DNA from: Oscillospiraceae bacterium
Lineage (GTDB): Bacteria > Bacillota > Clostridia > Oscillospirales > UBA929
Assembly: GCA_009784085.1 (NCBI GenBank)
Contig: WRCJ01000026.1
Span: 1-16,929 of the forward strand
Reading direction: 5' to 3'
DNA length: 16,929 nucleotides
Position numbers and translations under genes: made by a program. The notes under the pieces are model-generated. The model had not been told where the DNA came from. It made no database searches and saw only the letters and a program-made list of their open reading frames with translations. The number at the start of each line of letters is the position of its first letter. Position 1 is the stretch's first letter. Of this stretch, positions 12,524-16,929 are shown piece by piece.

Positions 12524-14389
12524 ATGGGCGGTATGAACAACGCGGACTCCAGGGGCGGCGTGAACGGTACGGACCCCACGGGCTGCATGAACGATATGAA
12601 CGGCATCAATAGGATTTATTTGCTCGATCCCCACGTAGCCAACCTCATCGCCGCCGGCGAGGTGGTGGAGCGTCCGGCATCGGCACTCAAGGAACTCCTC
12701 GAAAACGCCATCGACGCGGGTGCGACAACCATCACAGCCGAGTCGGCGGGCGGTGGCGCGCGTTTGTTGCGGGTCGCCGACAACGGATGCGGGATGTCCC
12801 ACGAAGACGCCGAGCGCGCCTTTAGGCGCCACGCCACCAGTAAGATCCGCCATGCCGAGGACTTGCACGGCGTAACCACGTTGGGGTTTCGCGGCGAGGC
12901 TTTGGCCGCGGTAGCCGCCGTTTCGCGCATACAATTGTTCACCCGCGTGCGCGGCGTGGCGATGGGCGCGACGCTCAGCCTGGAAGCAGGCCGGGTGACG
13001 GGGCGATCCGAGGCCGGCTGCCCCGAGGGGACGACCATCGTGGTGCGCGATCTGTTTTTCAACACGCCGGCCCGGCAGAAGTTCCTCAAAAGGGATCAAA
13101 CCGAGACGGCCCACATCCAATTGGCCTGCCAGCGCGCGGCTTTGTCCCATCCGGAAATCTCGTTCCTCTATATCCGGGACGGGCGACAGGCTTTTCTGAC
13201 ACCGGGGGACGGGCTACCGCGATCTTGCCTTTACAGCCTGTTCGGGCGGGAGTTCACGGATGGCATGTGCGAGGTCGAACACACCCAGGGCTATATCCGC
13301 GTATGGGGCTTTATCAGCCGGCAAGAAGCGGCGTTGGGCAGCCGGAATGCCCAGCATGTCGTCGTGGGCGGCCGCCCGGTACGCTCCCGCGTGGTGACAG
13401 CCGCGTTGGAAGAGGCTTACAAGAATCGCCTGACCACAGGGCGGTACCCGGCCTGTGTCCTGTACATCGAGACACCGCCTGTCGATTGTGACGTCAACAT
13501 CCATCCGGCCAAGAGCGAGATCAGGTTTTCCAGGGAACGGGACATCTTCGACGTGGTCTTTTGCGCCGCGCGCAACGCGCTTGACCAGAACGCGCGCCCG
13601 CTCTGGGAAGTCGATCCCTCCACGCTGTGCGTCGCGCAGGCGCAGCCTCCCCCCGGCACAAAAGGTACGTATCCCGCCGGCAACTGGGCGGCGGATGGGG
13701 GCGGCGACGCCACGCCATATACCGCCGACCCGTCAAATGCCGCATCACCATATGCCGGCACCCCACCGTATGACGACGCCCCGCCATATACCGGCACCTC
13801 ACCAAACGTCGCCGCCCCACCGCCCTGGCGGTTGGTGGGCGAAGCCCTGGGCGGCTACCTGATTGTCGAAACCGACGAGGGGCTGGCCATCATCGATAAA
13901 CACGCGGCCCATGAGCGCATCCTGTTCGACAGGCTCAAGGCGTCGCCAGAGAAGCCCATGACACAGCTCCTGCTATCGCCGCTGACCGTCCCGCTGCCGT
14001 CGGCCGAGATGTCCGCACTGCTGGAACACACAGACATGCTATCCGCCACAGGCTTTACGGCGGAAGAGTTTGGTGGCGGGACGCTGGTCGTCCGCGAGGT
14101 CCCGTCCGATGTGGATCTCTGCGATATCCCGGCGCTGCTCGGCGAAATCGCGGCCTGTCTGCTGGAGGGGCGGCGCGATCCCACGCCCCGCCTTTTTGAA
14201 GACGTCTTACGCCGGGTGGCTTGCAAAGCCGCCGTCAAGCTCGGGCGCCATGCGCGGGGCAGCGAGGCCGAGGCCGAGGCGTTGGCGCGGCAGGTCATGG
14301 AGGACAAAGATTTGCGGCACTGCCCCCATGGCCGGCCGGTTTGCGTCGTCCTCTCCCGTGGAATGATAGAAAAACAGTTTCGTCGATAA
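12524..14389 (+). CDS. mutL: DNA mismatch repair protein MutL
   Basis: MutL couples mismatch recognition to strand cutting. The 621-residue protein has the GHKL ATPase motifs E57-LLEN-61, DNGCGM (86-91) and GFRGEAL (121-127), then a repeat-rich linker (about 370-434) and the C-terminal dimerisation domain. The endonuclease motif DQHAxxExxxxE appears as DKHAAHERILFD (458-469), with Lys for Gln and a final Asp for Glu; CPHGRP is at 600-605 and the protein ends EKQFRR. Nicking activity is therefore likely but not certain. The conserved sequence starts at INRIYLLD (residue 28). The first 27 residues come from three 27-bp repeats, so the true start could be ATG 12524, ATG 12533, GTG 12560, ATG 12587 or ATG 12596. 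GGAGG at 12505-12509 is 14 bases from the first. mutS is not nearby. Confidence 0.95.
   Translation: MGGMNNADSRGGVNGTDPTGCMNDMNGINRIYLLDPHVANLIAAGEVVERPASALKELLENAIDAGATTITAESAGGGARLLRVADNGCGMSHEDAERAFRRHATSKIRHAEDLHGVTTLGFRGEALAAVAAVSRIQLFTRVRGVAMGATLSLEAGRVTGRSEAGCPEGTTIVVRDLFFNTPARQKFLKRDQTETAHIQLACQRAALSHPEISFLYIRDGRQAFLTPGDGLPRSCLYSLFGREFTDGMCEVEHTQGYIRVWGFISRQEAALGSRNAQHVVVGGRPVRSRVVTAALEEAYKNRLTTGRYPACVLYIETPPVDCDVNIHPAKSEIRFSRERDIFDVVFCAARNALDQNARPLWEVDPSTLCVAQAQPPPGTKGTYPAGNWAADGGGDATPYTADPSNAASPYAGTPPYDDAPPYTGTSPNVAAPPPWRLVGEALGGYLIVETDEGLAIIDKHAAHERILFDRLKASPEKPMTQLLLSPLTVPLPSAEMSALLEHTDMLSATGFTAEEFGGGTLVVREVPSDVDLCDIPALLGEIAACLLEGRRDPTPRLFEDVLRRVACKAAVKLGRHARGSEAEAEALARQVMEDKDLRHCPHGRPVCVVLSRGMIEKQFRR
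12527..12607. repeat. Three 27-bp repeats at the 5' end of mutL
   Basis: Units 12527-12553, 12554-12580 and 12581-12607 align over their length and encode GGMNNADSR, GGVNGTDPT and GCMNDMNGI. Each contains an in-frame start codon at the same position: ATG 12533, GTG 12560 and ATG 12587. Confidence 0.8.
13703..13825. repeat. Seven approximately 18-bp repeats in the mutL linker
   Basis: The units encode GDATPY, TADPSN, AASPY, AGTPPY, DDAPPY, TGTSPN and VAAPPP, six of 18 bp and one of 15 bp. They make up a Pro/Tyr-rich linker between the ATPase and dimerisation domains, where MutL proteins are naturally variable. All units keep frame. Confidence 0.8.
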
Positions 14390-14407
14390 AATCTGGAGGT
14401 AAAGATC

Positions 14408-15592
14408 ATGAAGGTTCGCCAGTTACTCAGTCCGTTCATAGCACTTTTCATAGCGCTGTCGCTCATTGCCCTTTTATCCGCTTGCTATGATGATGGCCTT
14501 CCCGACAAAAGCAATCCGCCGCCCTCCGGCGCCGCAGAAACCGACGGCCAAACGCCGTCGGGGCCACCGGATCCCGATACATCCGAAACGCCCGGCACAA
14601 CAGGCGTCCCGGAGACGAACGGGCCACAGGAATCGTCCAGTATGTACGAGGGGTACGAGGGCGACTTGGACGCCAATGGTCTGCGCAGCGGTTGGGGGAC
14701 ATGGACATATGAAAACTTCCGCTATGAAGGCAATTGGAAAAACGATATGCCCAACGGCGAAGGCACGCTGTCCGTCTCCGGCGAGGGCAAACAGGGCGTG
14801 CTCACCCTCGCCAGCGGGAATTGGGTGGATGGGTTTGCGGAGGGAACCATACTATTCACGATGCGGACAATAAAAAATAACTCTGAAAAGATCCTCACAT
14901 GGCAATTCCAGCTGGTAAAAGGTTGCGCGTTGGCGGATGAAACTGTCTATGATATCAATGAAAACGCGCCCGCAAAGCTCGTACGCGGGCAACTCGTAGC
15001 CGGCGTCCCCCCCTGGGCGGAGCATGGCGGCGCCGTGCCAGAAGACCCCCCGCCCGCTAAGGTAACCCTTGCGCCGGGTACCTCCCCCCATCCGGATTCG
15101 GAATACGCGGTCAGCAAAGCGGATGTGGATACCAAGATCGCGGCGATGGAAAATAACATCGCCGAGAGATACAATACGGAAATCTCCATTGACAGCGTTG
15201 TTTCGAACGCCTACAACAAGTATAGGGGGCTGGTCGACGAGAGTATCGTAGACCCGGATTTTGTGCGGGTATTGCTCTGCTTGTGCAACTCCTCCGGGAA
15301 GGATCTCTCCCTCCTGTCCGAGAAAACCCTCTCTTCGCTGAATAGTATGCTGGTATCGAGAAAGATACAGGCGCTTTATCCTGATAAGTTCATTGCGCAC
15401 GGCATCGAAGCCCTGATGGTTTATGCCAGCAGGCTCGCCAAAGAAGAAAAACTCACGCCGGAAGACATGGATGCGCTGGTGTATGGATACTTTTTCAAGG
15501 GATGCGGCGTTACCGAGGCCGCAGCGGAGCAGAAAAGGATCGATTTTCTAGAGATGTACTATCCTTGGTTGTCCATAGACGCGCCGGGGTGA
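14408..15592 (+). CDS. MORN-repeat lipoprotein with an uncharacterised C-terminal domain
   Basis: A signal peptide (1-25) ends in the lipobox LLSAC with C26 as the lipidation site, so the 394-residue protein is probably anchored to the outer face of the membrane. A Pro/Thr/Ser/Gly linker runs to about 78. Residues 79-155 contain about three MORN-like repeats: YEGYEGDLDANGLRSGWGTW, FRYEGNWKNDMPNGEGTL and LASGNWVDGFAEGTILF. A variable region follows, then a helical domain (about 235-394) that I do not recognise. A GGAGGT site lies upstream of ATG 14408. The gene sits between mutL and miaA, which are often adjacent, so it looks inserted there. MORN repeats in bacteria commonly act as surface or peptidoglycan-associated scaffolds; the role here is unknown. 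Confidence 0.85.
   Translation: MKVRQLLSPFIALFIALSLIALLSACYDDGLPDKSNPPPSGAAETDGQTPSGPPDPDTSETPGTTGVPETNGPQESSSMYEGYEGDLDANGLRSGWGTWTYENFRYEGNWKNDMPNGEGTLSVSGEGKQGVLTLASGNWVDGFAEGTILFTMRTIKNNSEKILTWQFQLVKGCALADETVYDINENAPAKLVRGQLVAGVPPWAEHGGAVPEDPPPAKVTLAPGTSPHPDSEYAVSKADVDTKIAAMENNIAERYNTEISIDSVVSNAYNKYRGLVDESIVDPDFVRVLLCLCNSSGKDLSLLSEKTLSSLNSMLVSRKIQALYPDKFIAHGIEALMVYASRLAKEEKLTPEDMDALVYGYFFKGCGVTEAAAEQKRIDFLEMYYPWLSIDAPG
14645..14662. repeat. 9-bp duplication at the start of the MORN region
   Basis: TACGAGGGG (14645-14653) and TACGAGGGC (14654-14662) are adjacent and encode YEG-YEG. Confidence 0.6.
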
Positions 15593-15601
15593 TATGCTGC
15601 C

Positions 15602-16546
15602 ATGATGCATGCTTCGGATATCAATGACCCTATCAATGACCCGCCCGTCCTCCTCTGTGTCGCCGGCCCGACGGCGGTGGGTAAAACGGCTCTGGCTGTA
15701 GGATTGGCCAGCCGATTGGACGGTGAGGTGGTGAGCTGTGATTCCATGCAGGTCTACAGGGGCATGGATATCGGGACAGCAAAGCCAACCTGGGAGGAGA
15801 GGCAGGGCATACCGCATCATATGATCGATGTGGCCGACCCGTGTGACGGCTATTCGGCCGCCCATTACGCACGGGCGGCTGATCGCGCTGTCCGGGATAT
15901 CATGGCGCGGGGCAAGCGGCCCATCGTCGCCGGCGGCACGGGGCTGTATTTGCGCGCCTTGACGCTGGGCCTGCATGACTCGCCCCCCGGGTTCCCGGAC
16001 ACAAGCGCCCGGTGGGAGGCATTTTTGGCCGAGCATGGGCAGGTGGCCCTGCACCGTGCGTTGGGCGAAACCGATCCAGAGGCCGCCGCGCGCTTGGCGC
16101 CCGGAGATACCCGCCGCGTGTTGCGGGCGCTGGTTGTCTATAGCCAAACCGGGAAAACACTCACGCGCCACCATGACGACAGCCAACAGCGCCCCGCCCG
16201 TTACCGGCCCCTCGTCCTCGGTTTGCGCATGGATCGGGAGGCACTCTACCAACGGATAGAAACAAGGGTGGACGAGATGATGTCCCAGGGGCTACTGGAG
16301 GAGGTCCGGGGACTGGCGGCCCGCCTGCCACCCGATTGCACCGCCATGCAGGCCATCGGGTACAAGGAACTGCTCTCGCACCTGGGAGGCGAATGCACCC
16401 GGGAGGAAGCCGTGGCACGGATCAAGCAAGCCACACGGCACTTGGCCAAACGCCAGATGACTTGGTTTACCCATCAGGAGAAAGCGCACTGGTTGGACGC
16501 GGAAGCCTCGCCGCTTGCCGCGGCGATGGAGGCATTGCAGGATTAG
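15602..16546 (+). CDS. miaA: tRNA dimethylallyltransferase MiaA
   Basis: MiaA attaches a dimethylallyl group to A37 of tRNAs that read codons starting with U. The 314-residue protein has the P-loop GPTAVGKT (22-29), the SCDSMQVYRGMDIGTAKPT segment, PHHMIDV, and the GGTGLYLRAL motif, all standard. The C-terminal QAIGYKEL and the RHLAKRQMTWF region are also present. The first 14 residues contain a duplicated INDP from a 12-bp repeat. ATG 15602 is supported by GGGGTGAT (15586-15593), which matches the extended anti-Shine-Dalgarno partner and overlaps the stop codon of the lipoprotein gene; ATG 15605 is also possible. No intrinsic terminator follows. Confidence 0.96.
   Translation: MMHASDINDPINDPPVLLCVAGPTAVGKTALAVGLASRLDGEVVSCDSMQVYRGMDIGTAKPTWEERQGIPHHMIDVADPCDGYSAAHYARAADRAVRDIMARGKRPIVAGGTGLYLRALTLGLHDSPPGFPDTSARWEAFLAEHGQVALHRALGETDPEAAARLAPGDTRRVLRALVVYSQTGKTLTRHHDDSQQRPARYRPLVLGLRMDREALYQRIETRVDEMMSQGLLEEVRGLAARLPPDCTAMQAIGYKELLSHLGGECTREEAVARIKQATRHLAKRQMTWFTHQEKAHWLDAEASPLAAAMEALQD
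15619..15642. repeat. Perfect 12-bp duplication at the 5' end of miaA
   Basis: TATCAATGACCC occurs twice in tandem (15619-15630 and 15631-15642). It lies just before the first conserved strand of MiaA and keeps the frame. Confidence 0.85.
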
Positions 16547-16552
16547 GTATGG

Positions 16553-16597
16553 ATTCTGCAATCCTGCGACTGCCGCGCAGCTCAGGCTGCGAAGAAT
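16553..16597. repeat. Imperfect palindromic element after miaA
   Basis: An outer pair ATTCT (16553-16557) and AGAAT (16593-16597) encloses an inner stem CGCAGC-TCAG-GCTGCG (16576-16591). The ending GAAGAATGAC resembles small dispersed palindromes that are common between bacterial genes. There is no T-run after the stem, so it is not a clear terminator. Confidence 0.5.
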
Positions 16598-16611
16598 GAC
16601 GGGGGGGTTAT

Positions 16612-16740
16612 ATGTTGAAAAAAGGGCGATAATATGTTTTTATAAAATGCATTTAAATGTGCTATATTCGGTGAAAATATTCATGTTTTTCCAATAATTC
16701 TTGTTGCATGATGACGAATCAGGTGATATAATCTCAAGTT
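16612..16740. other. AT-rich island without a gene
   Basis: Base composition drops abruptly to mostly A and T between the palindrome after miaA and the hairpin at 16750. No open reading frame of useful length lies on either strand. The only feature I can support inside it is the promoter at 16704-16732. The contrast with the GC-rich neighbours suggests a regulatory region or a junction with foreign DNA. Confidence 0.6.
16704..16732 (+). promoter_or_regulatory. Strong sigma-A type promoter at the right end
   Basis: TTGCAT (16704-16709) and a perfect TATAAT (16727-16732) are 17 bp apart, with an extended -10 TG at 16724-16725. This is the same design as the promoter at 404-432. Transcription would begin near 16739 and run at once into the hairpin at 16750-16788. 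Confidence 0.75.
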
Positions 16741-16749
16741 TCGAAGTAA

Positions 16750-16788
16750 AATCGCCAGAGTCCCGTATTTACAAGGGGTCTGGCGATT
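16750..16788. promoter_or_regulatory. Long hairpin in the leader of the right-end promoter
   Basis: AATCGCCAGA (16750-16759) pairs perfectly with TCTGGCGATT (16779-16788). The stem continues inward as TCCC with GGGG past one bulged G, leaving a loop of about 10 bases. On the + strand it is followed by CGCC, not T. On the - strand the stem is followed by TTTACTT, so it could end a leftward transcript from outside the window. It could also be a leader element or part of a recombination site. Confidence 0.6.
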
Positions 16789-16795
16789 CGCCTAC

Positions 16796-16929
16796 ATGTG
16801 GTATCCTGCACTGTTTTCTGAAAATCGAAAACTTTTATACCTGTGCGGTTGGACTCGAACAGTGTATGATTGCCAGCCAGCTATCACGCGAACCGCAAGG
16901 AACAGCGCAGAGATCCGCGCCGCCCTGCC
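16796..16929 (+). CDS. Possible start of an unidentified gene (partial)
   Basis: A frame from ATG 16796 stays open to the window end, giving 44 residues that begin MWYPALFSENRKLLYLCGWT. It follows the promoter at 16704-16732 and the hairpin. There is no convincing ribosome-binding site, the residues match no family I know, and the opposite strand is also open over the same bases (stop at 16792-16794). It is listed only because a strong promoter points at it. Confidence 0.2.
   Translation, partial: MWYPALFSENRKLLYLCGWTRTVYDCQPAITRTARNSAEIRAAL

Noticed and set aside
11738..13150. A 470-codon frame on the - strand across polA and mutL
   Set aside because: It is antisense to well-conserved motifs of both genes, and long shadow frames are expected at this base composition.
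14541..14561. Hairpin CCGACGGC-CAAAC-GCCGTCGG
   Set aside because: It is a perfect 8-bp stem but lies inside the lipoprotein linker coding region with no T-run; chance pairing in GC-rich DNA is enough to explain it.
16547..16611. Intrinsic terminator for miaA
   Set aside because: The stem at 16576-16591 is followed by AAGAATGACGGGG and not by a T-run.
16615..16646. Promoter TTGAAA...TATAAA in the AT-rich island
   Set aside because: The spacing is 20 bp, and such matches are frequent by chance in A/T-rich DNA; the 16704-16732 promoter is far better.
16845..16864. A tRNA on the - strand, suggested by GTTCGAGTCCA
   Set aside because: The bases around the T-loop-like word do not form a T-stem (CACTG against CCAAC), and no matching acceptor stem is present.

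Overview
This is a GC-rich stretch of bacterial chromosome with every convincing gene on the + strand. The clear Shine-Dalgarno sites, the TTGnnn-17-TATAAT promoters with an extended -10, the DUF1385 (YqhQ) gene beside prmC, and the recA/recX/rimO/pgsA grouping suggest a high-GC member of the Bacillota, probably an uncultivated Clostridia-type anaerobe. The lineage is inferred from gene content only.

Layout: (1) 1-48, the tail of a protein that looks like a histidine kinase C-terminus. (2) about 49-390, a very G-rich minisatellite containing a 42-bp unit. (3) 404-432, a strong promoter. (4) yqhQ (DUF1385), prmC, recA, recX, rimO, pgsA, cysS and a HAD-family phosphatase, closely packed. (5) 8437-9794, two overlapping genes of an accessory type: an ATPase lid/winged-helix fragment with no P-loop, and a protein with an NTPase-like N-terminal region and a short TPR tail. 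(6) polA, mutL, a MORN-repeat lipoprotein and miaA. (7) 16547-16929, a palindromic repeat, an AT-rich island, a second strong promoter and a large hairpin, with no confirmed gene.

Most of the genes serve genome maintenance and translation: recombination (RecA/RecX), repair synthesis (PolA), mismatch repair (MutL), tRNA charging and modification (CysS, MiaA), ribosomal protein and release factor modification (RimO, PrmC), and phospholipid synthesis (PgsA). The usual neighbours prfA (after prmC), cinA (between pgsA and recA) and mutS (before mutL) are absent here, so the standard Firmicutes clusters have been broken up and rejoined.

The most striking property is not one gene. Short direct repeats of 7, 9, 12, 13, 15, 18, 27 and 42 bp sit at most gene junctions, at the 5' ends of coding regions and in interdomain linkers. 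They overlap stop codons, start codons and even a possible insertion in the RecA L2 DNA-binding loop. Units inside genes are all multiples of 3 bp, apart from one 15-bp variant unit that also keeps frame. The best candidate for an undescribed system is the 8437-9794 gene pair, which looks like a reduced form of an ATPase plus TPR cassette.
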